Assembly: GCA_021324595.1 (NCBI GenBank)
Contig: JAJPIV010000070.1
Location: 1-48,814, forward strand
Direction: 5' to 3'
From: Actinomycetota bacterium
GTDB taxonomy: Bacteria; Actinomycetota; Actinomycetes; Streptosporangiales; Streptosporangiaceae
DNA length: 48,814 nucleotides
Every line of letters begins with the position of its first letter. The stretch's first letter is position 1. A program made the position numbers and the translations under genes. Below, one piece after another: positions 1 to 7,453 of the stretch. The notes under the pieces were generated by a model that was given only the letters and a program-made list of their open reading frames with translations, had not been told where the DNA came from and did not search any database.

Positions 1-1
1 C

Positions 2-307
2 GCCATGGACGAGCCCGTGACCGTGCCGTTCGGCACCGTCCCCGGTGCCGTCGCCGCGAACCTGCGACTCACCGAGGTGCTCGTGCACGGCTGGGACCTG
101 GCCCAGGCCACCGACCAGCCGGCCAGCGCCTTCCCCGAGGACCTGGCCCAAGCCGCCCTGGCGTTCACCCGGGGCGCCCTCGGCGCCCTCTCTCCCGGGC
201 GGCGGCCCTTCGCCCCACCCCAGCCGGTGGCTGACGACGCCCCGGCCATCGACCGCCTCGCCGCCTTCCTCGGCCGGCCGGTTCCCTCCACGGCGTGGCC
301 CTCGTGA
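2..307 (+). CDS. TIGR03086-type (DinB-fold) metal-binding protein, 3' part
   Basis: Only about the last 101 codons are inside the window; the start lies to the left, and the ATG at 5 is probably internal. The segment LTEVLVHGWDLAQAT is typical of the third helix of the TIGR03086/mycothiol-dependent maleylpyruvate isomerase-like family, whose DinB-type helical bundle binds a divalent metal; the His in VHGWD would be a ligand (family knowledge). The tail (PAIDRLAAFLGR) is also usual for the family. Substrate cannot be told. Its stop overlaps the next start as GTGA, so the two genes are probably translated together. Confidence 0.7.
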   Translation, partial: AMDEPVTVPFGTVPGAVAANLRLTEVLVHGWDLAQATDQPASAFPEDLAQAALAFTRGALGALSPGRRPFAPPQPVADDAPAIDRLAAFLGRPVPSTAWPS

Positions 308-693
308 TCTCCCTCGGCAACAACGCCCACCTCTTCGCTCGACCCCACCGGCGGGACCAACTGCGCTCCAGTCTCACGGCCCTCTTCGGCTGCCCCGTCG
401 CCGACGTCGAGCACCCGGGCATCCCCGGCGGGATGCTCCTCGTCCGATTCCCTCGCGGCGGCAGCCTGAGCATCGAGTTCGACGACGATGCCCCCGATGA
501 CGACCGCCCTCGCCTCGGAACCTGGCTGGAGCTCCGAACCGACGACCTGGCCGGCCTCGTGCAACGAGCCCGAGACGCCGGGCTCCCCGACGTCCACCAC
601 GGCGGCCACCCCCACTACCTCGCCATCCCCGGAGGACAAGTCTTCGCCGTCGCGCCCCAAGCTGAGCAGGCGCCGCCAGTCGGCCCCCGCTGA
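304..693 (+). CDS. VOC (glyoxalase/bleomycin-resistance-like) family protein
   Basis: A 129-residue protein of the size of a single VOC domain pair. Near the start HLFARPHRRDQLRSSLTALF resembles the first beta-alpha unit, and the end (HYLAIPGGQVFAVAPQ) resembles the closing strand of VOC proteins, where GG.V.A. is common. GTG at 304 is chosen because it overlaps the upstream stop as GTGA; GTG at 295 is an alternative adding three residues. Family members are dioxygenases, isomerases or drug-binding proteins; metal ligands cannot be assigned with confidence, so the role is unknown. Coupling to a DinB-fold thiol-type protein would fit detoxification, which is inference. Confidence 0.6.
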   Translation: MISLGNNAHLFARPHRRDQLRSSLTALFGCPVADVEHPGIPGGMLLVRFPRGGSLSIEFDDDAPDDDRPRLGTWLELRTDDLAGLVQRARDAGLPDVHHGGHPHYLAIPGGQVFAVAPQAEQAPPVGPR

Positions 694-822
694 GCGACAA
701 CGCAGGCGGTGAGAGAGCCGGGACGCCCGGCGTCACCATGTTCGCGAGCGCGATCCCTTGCCCCGTTCGCTTCCTCCATGGAGGTATGACACGAAGTTGT
801 GGATGCGGGGCCTGGGGGGCGG

Positions 823-1063
823 ATGCTGGCTGCCGCGCTGGGAAGAGAGGTCGCCGCCTGCATCGCCGCACACGCCGGTGAACGCGACGAGGATGGGCGG
901 CGGCTGGTGATGCGCAATGGGCACGCCCGGCCCGCGGCGGGTGACGACGGCCGCGGGAGCGGTGGCAGTGACGGCGCTGCGGGTGAACGACAACCGCACC
1001 TGGCCGTCGGCGACGGGGCGCTGGGATTCTGGGCCGCGCTGGCCGAGGTGTTCCCCGAGACGT
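823..1063 (+). mobile_element. IS256-family transposase fossil (frameshifted, internally deleted)
   Basis: Three fragments in family order are readable. Frame 1, about 823-918, gives EVAACIAAHAGERDEDGRR and LVMRNG. Frame 2, about 938-997, gives RVTTAAGAVAVTALRVNDNR. Frame 1 again, about 1010-1063, gives GDGALGFWAALAEVFPET followed by a stop. The first two are the N-terminal part of actinobacterial IS256 transposases; the third is normally some 150-200 residues further on, after the second catalytic Asp region, so there is one frameshift and a large internal deletion. No terminal repeats were found. The bases 694-822 before it show nothing else recognisable. It is inert. Confidence 0.7.
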
Positions 1064-1074
1064 AGAGCGCCCGG

Positions 1075-1134
1075 GATGTCGGTCAGCCACAGCGCGCCCG
1101 GCGCATCGACGGTGAAGTTCCGCTTGACGCTGCC
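1075..1134 (-). mobile_element. IS3-family OrfB fragment
   Basis: On the minus strand these bases read SVKRNFTVDAPGALWLTDI, matching the segment just before and including the first catalytic Asp of IS3-family DDE integrases (commonly VKRDFTA.AP...LW.TDITE). The match breaks off exactly where the IS256 fossil begins on the other strand, so two different elements seem to have been truncated against each other. Only about 20 residues remain, so the assignment rests on one strong motif. Confidence 0.55.
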
Positions 1135-1255
1135 CGCGTCCGCGCCACCCTCACATGCTGCACACGCAACGGCTGAGTAGGTCCCGCAGACTGTCCCCAG
1201 AAACACTGGCCAGCAGCCTGTGCATAAGCAAGGGACACGAGAAAGACCCGCTACT

Positions 1256-1332
1256 TGGTAGCGGGGGCAGGATTTGAACCTGCGACCTCTGGGTTATGAG
1301 CCCAGCGAGCTACCGAGCTGCTCCACCCCGCG
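1256..1332 (-). tRNA. tRNA-fMet (CAT), initiator
   Basis: The minus strand folds as a 77-base tRNA with encoded CCA (1256-1258 on the plus strand, read as TGG). It starts CGCGGGGTGGAGC and has the anticodon loop CTCATAA. Initiator features are seen: three consecutive G-C pairs next to the anticodon loop (GGG/CCC), and an unpaired first position (C1 facing U72) at the end of the acceptor stem. The T arm reads GGTTCAAATCC. A good promoter lies just upstream (1344-1372). Confidence 0.96.
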
Positions 1333-1343
1333 TCGGTGCATCC

Positions 1344-1372
1344 AGCATACGTGCGCCGTCGCCCGGGCGCAA
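1344..1372 (-). promoter_or_regulatory. Promoter of tRNA-fMet
   Basis: Minus strand: TTGCGC (1367-1372), 17 bases, TATGCT (1344-1349). Transcription would start about 6 bases before the mature 5' end at 1332. It sits just after the stop of the GT-C-like gene, so the tRNA probably has its own transcription. Confidence 0.6.
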
Positions 1373-1383
1373 CCGGCCCGGGC

Positions 1384-3891
1384 TCACAGCCCGGTGCCCG
1401 GTGCGCTCGCCGCCGCCATCCAGATCACGTACCGTGCAGGCCACGGGGCACCCGGCGGCCGGGTCAGCTCGTGCGGGTCCTGCGTGGTGCGCAGGTCGAG
1501 CACCCGCTGCGGCGGCCCGCCGTAGCCGGCCACCTCGCCGGGCCGGGCTCCCAGCACGACCGGGCGCCGCCCGGCGCGGAAGATGCCGCTGAGGACCGCG
1601 TCCACCGCCGGCGGCCGCGCCCCCTGCGGCAGCCACGCGGCGGGCAACCCGCAGACCCCGCGGATGACCTGGGTGAACAGCTGCGCGACCCGGCGGTCCA
1701 CGATCACGACGGACGAGGACCGGCCGAGGGCGGCGCACAGGCCGGCGACGGCGGCGTCCTCCCCCGGCCGCACCCGGTGCTGCGCGAGCCCGCCGGCGCC
1801 CGGCCGCAGGCCGCCGGACACCCCGGAGTGGCTCAGCCCGAAGCCGAACGACGTGCTCGCGGCCGGAAGCGCGACCGCGACCAGGCAGAACGCCGCGATC
1901 GCCCCGCCGGTCGCCACTCCCGCCCCGCGGTCCCTGGCCCGGCGGGCCAGCCACCCCGAAGCCCATGCCGCGAGGAGGATGAGCCCGGGCAGGACCACCG
2001 GGACCAGGCGGCGGCTCGCCCAAGGCTGGTCGGGCACGGTGAGCGGCTGCCACAGCACGGCCGCGGCGCCGGCGAGGGTCACCGCGAGCGGCAGCGCCCA
2101 CGCGAGCGCGGCGCCTGAGTCATCCCGCCAGGCAAGAAGCGCCCGCAGGCAGCGGCGGAGCAGCACGGCGGCGCCGAATCCGCCGAGCAGCACGGCGGGC
2201 ATCCCGGCATACCAGATCACCCAGTACAGGGTGTCTTCCGCGTACAGGCGGGCCGGATCGACCGGCAGTCCCTCGGCGCGCTGCAGGGCGGCCACGTAAT
2301 CGGCCGCCCCCCGGCCCAGGTCCCCGCGCGTGACCTGCAGGTATGGCCGTGCCGCGAGGAGGGCGAGCGCGATCGCGACCGCGCCGCCGGCGGCCGGCGG
2401 CAGCCACCGCAGCGGGCGGGCCGCGACCGCGCGGCGCAGCGCCCGGCGCGCCCGGCCCGGGCGGGCCAGTGCCACCAGGACGACTGCGGTGACCAGCAGG
2501 GCCCCGGCGGCGTCGCGCCCGATCGCCTCCAGGACCGGGGCCTGCGCGTCGGCGAGCGGGCGGGCCAGGACGTAGCCGGCGAGCAGGCCGGATCCGCCCC
2601 CGGCGGCCAGGCCGATGGTGAACGGGACCCCCGTGGCCGGCCGCGCCGCCAGAAGCACTCCGGCCACGGCGATGGCCGGGATGAGGTAGGCGAGCGAGCC
2701 CAGGCTCAGCAGGCTGGCCAGGCCGAGCGCCAGGCCGCCCAGGGCGCCGAGCAGCCGTGCCGGGGCGAGCAGCCGCCCGGCCGGGGCCCGCCGCGCCATG
2801 CGGGCACGCGCGGCCCCGCCTGCACGCGGCCCCGCGATCTCGCGCCGCCGGCCCGCCCGGCCGGCCGGGCCGGGCCGGTGATCATCCCCGGGCCGGAAGG
2901 CCCCGCCCGGCGCCACGGCCAGGGAGTCGGCCACCAGGCTCATCCCGCCAAAGAGCAGCAGCTGGACCGCGGGCTCGCTGAACGCGTCCCTGGCGGTGTA
3001 GATCTCCGGCAAGGTCAGCGCGAGCGCGAGCGCCGCCAGCGGCGCCCACTGCCGCCCGGCCAGCCGGCCGGCCAGCCCGCCGAAGGAGAGCACCGCGAGC
3101 GCGCCGAGCACCGGCCCGACCGCGCCGCCGCCGCGCAGGCCGCTGGTCCAGAACCCGGCGGCGAGGAGCATCGGCAGGCCGGGCTGCACCCCGGGGACGA
3201 CGGCGCCGCCCTGCTGGAAGAAGCCGATGCTGGACAGGTGCAGGCCCGCCGCGCCGCCGAATGCCGCGAGCGAGCCGGGAACCGGCAGCGATCCGTGCTC
3301 GGCGATCCAGTAGCCCGCCTGGAACGCCGCGCCCGGGGTCCGCGCGGCGAGCACGGACGGCGAGCGGAGCGCGAGCTGCCAGGCGGCGAAGCCGACGGCC
3401 ACGGCGGGCGTGCCGAGCAGCCCGAGCCAGGCCACCGCGCCCCCGGTAGTCCCCTCCGGACGGCCCCCTGCCACCGCGGGCGGCCAGCGCGCGGGCACCC
3501 GGTGCAGCGTGTTCACGGCGAGGGCCGTGGCCAGGGGCACGGCGACCAGCAGCTGGGGGACGGGGCTGAACTCGCCGGCGAGCAGCAGGCCGAGCCCGGG
3601 CACCAGCCACGCGACCAGGGCGATGGCGGGCGCGGCGGTCAGCCCGGCGAAGCCGCGGTCCGCGGCGGCGAGCCGGCCGCCGCGCGCCGGCGTGCCGGCC
3701 GCCCTGCCGTCCGAGCCGGCGTGCCGGCGGCCCTGCCGTCCGAGCCGCGCGGGGCAGCGGGCCAGCAGCAGCGCGGACGCCAGGGTCCGGGCCCGAGGGC
3801 CCGGCCGCCCCGGGCGCGGCCCGGCTGCCTCCGGGACGCCGGCGCCCGCGCCCTCGCCTGGCAGCCGCTCGGGCGGGCTCACGCGCACCAC
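1384..3891 (-). CDS. Large polytopic membrane protein, GT-C glycosyltransferase-like
   Basis: An 835-residue protein dominated by hydrophobic segments from about residue 100 on, with a soluble C-terminal domain (about 690-835). Charged loop motifs such as TARDAFSEPAVQLL resemble the region after TM helices in GT-C enzymes that use polyprenyl-phosphate sugars; this is a fold-level resemblance, not a clear family match. It is the last gene of the six-gene operon, 49 bases after a GT2 gene whose product could make its lipid-linked donor. The start GTG at 3891 is the only start codon in frame before the membrane region; no strong ribosome site is seen. The first 80 residues are low-complexity and contain a 29-bp tandem duplication, so the N-terminus is uncertain. 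Confidence 0.55.
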   Translation of the reverse strand: MVRVSPPERLPGEGAGAGVPEAAGPRPGRPGPRARTLASALLLARCPARLGRQGRRHAGSDGRAAGTPARGGRLAAADRGFAGLTAAPAIALVAWLVPGLGLLLAGEFSPVPQLLVAVPLATALAVNTLHRVPARWPPAVAGGRPEGTTGGAVAWLGLLGTPAVAVGFAAWQLALRSPSVLAARTPGAAFQAGYWIAEHGSLPVPGSLAAFGGAAGLHLSSIGFFQQGGAVVPGVQPGLPMLLAAGFWTSGLRGGGAVGPVLGALAVLSFGGLAGRLAGRQWAPLAALALALTLPEIYTARDAFSEPAVQLLLFGGMSLVADSLAVAPGGAFRPGDDHRPGPAGRAGRRREIAGPRAGGAARARMARRAPAGRLLAPARLLGALGGLALGLASLLSLGSLAYLIPAIAVAGVLLAARPATGVPFTIGLAAGGGSGLLAGYVLARPLADAQAPVLEAIGRDAAGALLVTAVVLVALARPGRARRALRRAVAARPLRWLPPAAGGAVAIALALLAARPYLQVTRGDLGRGAADYVAALQRAEGLPVDPARLYAEDTLYWVIWYAGMPAVLLGGFGAAVLLRRCLRALLAWRDDSGAALAWALPLAVTLAGAAAVLWQPLTVPDQPWASRRLVPVVLPGLILLAAWASGWLARRARDRGAGVATGGAIAAFCLVAVALPAASTSFGFGLSHSGVSGGLRPGAGGLAQHRVRPGEDAAVAGLCAALGRSSSVVIVDRRVAQLFTQVIRGVCGLPAAWLPQGARPPAVDAVLSGIFRAGRRPVVLGARPGEVAGYGGPPQRVLDLRTTQDPHELTRPPGAPWPARYVIWMAAASAPGTGL
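3686..3743. repeat. 29-bp tandem duplication, two copies
   Basis: 3686-3714 and 3715-3743 differ at one base. The unit is not a multiple of three, so the duplication changes reading frame within the N-terminal codons of the GT-C-like gene. Confidence 0.8.
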
Positions 3892-3940
3892 TGTACGGGC
3901 ACCGCGGCGAGGCGCCCAGCGGCGCGCACCCGGACGCCTT

Positions 3941-4801
3941 CTAGATCACCGGCGGGCGGCCCGCCCGCGTCATCCGCCACGCGGTGCGCCACGAGATCGG
4001 CCGGCGCTGGCCGGGATCGGCGCGCCAGCCCTCGGCGAAACCGCTGAACCACGCCCGGAGCGCCGCGGCGGACCGCTCGCGCGCCAGCGTGACCGCGATC
4101 CAGTCGGCCAGGTAGAGGGCGCACAGCGGCCACGGCAGGTTCCGGCGCGCCAGCCAGACCCGGTTCCTGGCGTCATGCCGGTACCAGATCGCGTGCCGGG
4201 CGTTGGGCACCGCGGGATGGCAGACGCTCACCGCGGCGTCGTACTCGATCCGGTAGCCGAGGTCGAGCAGGCGCCACGACAGGTCGGTCTCCTCGTGGGC
4301 GAAGAAGAAGGCCTCCGGCTGCCCCCCCGCCTCCAGGTACGCGGACCGGCGGATCGCGCAGACGCCCCCGGCGAACGTGGTGACGACCGACGACCGCCCG
4401 GGGTCGCCAGCCCGCAGCCTGGGGACGTGCCAGCGCCCGCCGGCCCTTCCCTCGGGGGTGACCACCCGGAACGACAGCACGGCGAGCGCGGGATCGGCGG
4501 CGAACCGGGCAGTGACGTGCTCGCCGAGCCCCGCCGGATCGGGGTACCACGCGTCGTCGTCGAGGAACAGCACCACGTCGCCGGCGCAGGCCGCCACGCC
4601 GGCATTCCGGCCCCCGGCCACGCCCGCGTTCGCGGGGAGCCGGACGATGACCGCCTCGCCGGGCAGCGCGGGGACGTCGGCGCCGTTGCCGACCACCACC
4701 AGCTGCGCCCCGGCCGCCCGCAGCGGCCCGGTGCTGGCGACCGCGCGGCGCAGCTCCCCGGGCCGGTCGCCCATGGTAAGGATGACGACCGAGAGCTTCA
4801 C
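3941..4801 (-). CDS. Family 2 glycosyltransferase
   Basis: 286 residues with a GT-A fold: VVILTMGDR at residues 5-13 (nucleotide-binding strand), NAGVAGGRNAGVA in the middle, and LFLDDDA, the DXD-type metal site, near residue 100. HEETDLSWRL later in the chain is the usual acceptor-side ED motif of rhamnosyl/galactofuranosyl-type GT2 enzymes. It transfers an activated sugar, probably from a nucleotide sugar, at the inner membrane face. GTG at 4801 has GGGAGG six bases upstream. It sits 36 bases after the CDP-alcohol phosphotransferase, so it likely glycosylates the same product. The sugar is not deducible. Confidence 0.85.
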   Translation of the reverse strand: MKLSVVILTMGDRPGELRRAVASTGPLRAAGAQLVVVGNGADVPALPGEAVIVRLPANAGVAGGRNAGVAACAGDVVLFLDDDAWYPDPAGLGEHVTARFAADPALAVLSFRVVTPEGRAGGRWHVPRLRAGDPGRSSVVTTFAGGVCAIRRSAYLEAGGQPEAFFFAHEETDLSWRLLDLGYRIEYDAAVSVCHPAVPNARHAIWYRHDARNRVWLARRNLPWPLCALYLADWIAVTLARERSAAALRAWFSGFAEGWRADPGQRRPISWRTAWRMTRAGRPPVI

Positions 4802-4837
4802 CGGAGCCTCCCGGGTCTCACCGGGGCCGCCTCGGCG

Positions 4838-5611
4838 TCACCGGAGCCGCCTGGAGGCCAGCACCGCCGCGAGATGGGCGATGACCATGAGCCCGGCGAC
4901 CCCCAGGCACGCGAGCGTGAGCGCCCGGGTCGCGGTCAGCGTCCCGGTGGCCGCGTCAATGATCGCGGCGGCCAGGATCAGCAGGGACAGCTCGACCGCC
5001 TGGGTGATCCGGTGCACCCGCAGCGCGCTGGCCAGCCGCCGGGCCAGGGCCAGGCCCGGGCTGGCGGGCGCGAGCGCCTCGTCGCCGTGGGCCGCGGGCA
5101 GGCCCGACTTCGCCCGCGCGACGACGACGTTGTCGGTCTCCGCCCTGACCAGCATGGCCAGGAGCGCCGCGGCGATCCCCGCGGTCACGTACCCCCCGGC
5201 GACGGTCAGCCGGCCCTGCGCCCGGAACGCCAGGCCGGCCAGGAGGGCGGACTCGGCCAGGTAGTGGCCGACGCCGTCGAGGTACACCCCGGCGGCGGAC
5301 TTCCTGCCACTCCACCTCGCCAGCTCCCCGTCGGAGCAATCGAGGATCAGGTAGAGCTGCACGAGGACGGCGCCGGCGACCGCGGTGGCCAGCCCGCCGA
5401 AGGCGATCACGGCCCCGGCCGCCACCCCGCACGCGATGAACGCCGCCGTCACCGCGTTCGGCGCCCAGCCCAGCCGCGCGAACACCCAGGTCGCGTACGG
5501 GGACAGCCTGCGCCCGTAGAGCCGGCCCAGCCAGTGCTCGTCGTTCAGGCGCCGCAGGATGGCCTGCGGCTGGCCCTTGGCCCTCAGCTCAGCCAGGGAT
5601 GGCGCCGACAT
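4838..5611 (-). CDS. CDP-alcohol phosphatidyltransferase family protein
   Basis: 257 residues, five to six membrane helices. The signature begins D91-C-S-D94-G-E-L-A98-R99 and continues with G108 and D112, but the last Asp of the consensus DG..AR(8)G...D...D is His116. Family members transfer the phospho-alcohol of a CDP-alcohol to a hydroxyl acceptor (phosphatidylinositol phosphate, phosphatidylglycerol phosphate and similar products). ATG at 5611 has GGAGGAG directly before it and lies 23 bases inside the upstream dehydrogenase gene, so translation is coupled. An upstream start at 5905 exists in frame but lies wholly inside that gene and codes for Arg/Pro-rich noise. The neighbours suggest it uses a CDP-alcohol made by the operon's nucleotidyltransferase. 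Confidence 0.8.
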   Translation of the reverse strand: MSAPSLAELRAKGQPQAILRRLNDEHWLGRLYGRRLSPYATWVFARLGWAPNAVTAAFIACGVAAGAVIAFGGLATAVAGAVLVQLYLILDCSDGELARWSGRKSAAGVYLDGVGHYLAESALLAGLAFRAQGRLTVAGGYVTAGIAAALLAMLVRAETDNVVVARAKSGLPAAHGDEALAPASPGLALARRLASALRVHRITQAVELSLLILAAAIIDAATGTLTATRALTLACLGVAGLMVIAHLAAVLASRRLR

Positions 5612-6644
5612 ACTCCTCCACCTTCCTGGCCGCCTGGTCCGGCGGCATCGCCAGCCGCTCCAGGATCGTGTACCGCCCGGGCCTGGTCGCCGGCGCGCGG
5701 CAGACCGCGGCGGTGAACTGCTCCGCGGACAGGCCGACCTCGCCGGGGCGCCTGGGCAGGCCGTGCCGTTCCAGGCAGGACGATATCGCCGCGAACTGCG
5801 CGGCGTCGCCCCGCAGGAAAGCGCAGAACAGGGCGCCGATCCCGGCCAGCTCGCCGTGGCTGGCCGTGCCGGGGTAGAGCTGGTTGATCGCGTGCATGAT
5901 CTCATGGTCGCCGCCGCTGCTCGGCCGGCTCGACCCGGCGACGGCCATCGCCACGCCTGACAGGATCAGCGCCTCGGCCAGGATCGTGAGGAAGCCGTCC
6001 GACGTGCTCGGGCCCGGGGCCCCGAGCACCGCGTGGGCGGCGGACCTGGCCATCGCGGCGGCGAGGCCGTCGACCGGCTCGCCGGTGTCGGCCGCGGCCA
6101 GCTCCCAGTCCGCCACCGCCGACAGGTTGCTCACCACGTCCCCGATCCCCGCGGTGGACAACGGCCCCGGGGCGCTCCGGACCCGGTCCAGGTCGACGAC
6201 CACGGCGACCGGCGCCAGGACGACGCCGTAGGAGCCGGTCCCCGACTCGTGCCGCAGCGTGCTCACCGGCGACGCGATGCCGTCGTGGGCGAGGCTGGTC
6301 GGCACCGAGACCATCGGTATGCCTGCCATGTGCGCGGCGTACTTGGTGACGTCAATGGTCTTGCCCCCGCCGATCCCGGCCACGGCCTCGAACCCGCCGG
6401 CGCGCAGCTGCCTGCCGAGCGCCACCGCGCCGTCGTAGCTGGCCTCGCCGAGGCGGAACACCTGCCGCGCGACGCCGCCGAGCTCACGGGCGATCGAGTC
6501 GCCCTGGCCGGGCCCCACGGCGATCGCGACCCGCCCTTCGGTCGCGATCCTCCGGTCGCAGAGCAGCTCGCCGAGGCCGCCGATCGCGCCGGGCCGCACG
6601 TCGATGACGAGGGGGGCGGCGAGCATGCGGGCCAGCAACGGCAT
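5589..6644 (-). CDS. sn-Glycerol-1-phosphate dehydrogenase-like (iron-containing ADH superfamily)
   Basis: 351 residues, the usual size of the glycerol/G1P dehydrogenase family. Seen: nucleotide-binding GGGKTIDVTKY at 92-102, PTSLAHDG at 115-122, probable metal ligands D169 (GIGDVVSN), H247 (GGDHEIMH) and H263 (ASHGELAG). The DHEIMHAI and SHGE pattern is closer to G1P dehydrogenases (archaeal EgsA, Bacillus AraM: S.EH...H and HGE) than to glycerol dehydrogenase. Expected reaction: dihydroxyacetone phosphate plus NAD(P)H to sn-glycerol 1-phosphate, in the cytosol. ATG at 6644 follows GAGGAGG. Operon neighbours (nucleotidyltransferase, CDP-alcohol phosphotransferase) suggest activation as CDP-glycerol of unusual stereochemistry; that is inference. 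Confidence 0.8.
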   Translation of the reverse strand: MPLLARMLAAPLVIDVRPGAIGGLGELLCDRRIATEGRVAIAVGPGQGDSIARELGGVARQVFRLGEASYDGAVALGRQLRAGGFEAVAGIGGGKTIDVTKYAAHMAGIPMVSVPTSLAHDGIASPVSTLRHESGTGSYGVVLAPVAVVVDLDRVRSAPGPLSTAGIGDVVSNLSAVADWELAAADTGEPVDGLAAAMARSAAHAVLGAPGPSTSDGFLTILAEALILSGVAMAVAGSSRPSSGGDHEIMHAINQLYPGTASHGELAGIGALFCAFLRGDAAQFAAISSCLERHGLPRRPGEVGLSAEQFTAAVCRAPATRPGRYTILERLAMPPDQAARKVEEYVGAIPG

Positions 6645-6685
6645 GATCCTCCTCTCGCGCCACGCCGGGGCGGCCTGCCGCGAGA

Positions 6686-7453
6686 CTAGCAGCGGGCGGC
6701 GATCCGCCTGGCCCGGCTCAGGTCCGCATGGTCGTCCACCTCGACCCAGTCCACGGCGCCGACCGGCGCGGCGAGCACCTCGCCGCCACGCTCGCGGAAC
6801 TCGGCGAACCCGTCCTCGTAGTACAAGCCCGGATCGCGGCGCCAGGTGGCCTCGAGCGCCGCCGCCAGGAGGGAGGCCGCGGCGGGCTCGACGAGGGTCA
6901 CCCCCATGTACTCGCCGTGCGCCAGGGCCGGGTCCATGTCCTTGGTGATCCGCGTGACCTGCCCGCGGCCGTCGAGAACGACCTTCATCTCCTCTCCGGC
7001 GAGCGGCTTGACGTCATCGATCGCGATGATGATCCGGCCCCCGGCCGAGCCGGCCCGGCCCTGCGAGCCGGCCGCCGCGCTCGCCGCGAGCAGCGTCTTC
7101 TCCACGCTCGCCGGATGCACGGTGTCCCCGTTGACGACCAGGGCGCCGCCGCGAAGGCACCCCCGGGCGAGCCAGAGTGAGTAGGCGTTGTTCCACTCCA
7201 GCGCCCGCGGATTAGGGATGAGCTCGATCGCCACGCCATGGGCGCGGCGAAGCGCAGGGACCCGGTCGGCGATCACGCCGGCCGCGTGGCCGGCCACGAT
7301 CGCGGCCTCCCGTGCCCCCGCCGCGGCCAGGTTCCGCAGCGCGATGTCGAGGATCGTCGTCTCGGCGGCGACGGGGAGCAAGGCCTTGGGCAGCGCGTCG
7401 GTCGCCGGCCGGAGCCGCCGTCCGGCTCCGGCCGCGAGAATCACCCCGATCAC
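6686..7453 (-). CDS. Sugar-phosphate/alcohol-phosphate nucleotidyltransferase
   Basis: About 255 residues. The N-terminus IGVILAAGAGRRL and PKALLPV are the nucleotide-binding and metal-binding signatures of the NTP-transferase fold. LVVNGDTVH near residue 110 gives the metal-binding Asp, and WVEVDDHADLSRAR at the end resembles inositol-phosphate or phosphocholine cytidylyltransferases (LicC/IPCT group). GTG at 7453 is preferred over the GTG at 7477: it overlaps the upstream stop as GTGA and has AGGGGAGG seven bases before it. It likely makes a CDP-alcohol for the phosphotransferase two genes downstream, the alcohol phosphate perhaps coming from the G1P dehydrogenase between them. Confidence 0.75.
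   Translation of the reverse strand: MIGVILAAGAGRRLRPATDALPKALLPVAAETTILDIALRNLAAAGAREAAIVAGHAAGVIADRVPALRRAHGVAIELIPNPRALEWNNAYSLWLARGCLRGGALVVNGDTVHPASVEKTLLAASAAAGSQGRAGSAGGRIIIAIDDVKPLAGEEMKVVLDGRGQVTRITKDMDPALAHGEYMGVTLVEPAAASLLAAALEATWRRDPGLYYEDGFAEFRERGGEVLAAPVGAVDWVEVDDHADLSRARRIAARC

Noticed and set aside
1075-1206. A functional minus-strand gene at 733-1206
   Set aside because: Only about 20 residues match an IS3 integrase; the remainder is antisense to the IS256 fossil.
3410-5716. 768-codon plus-strand open frame opposite the GT2, CDP-alcohol and GT-C-like genes
   Set aside because: Its product is Arg/Pro/Gly/His-rich without motifs, while the minus strand holds well-conserved enzymes over the same bases; long antisense frames are usual at this GC content.
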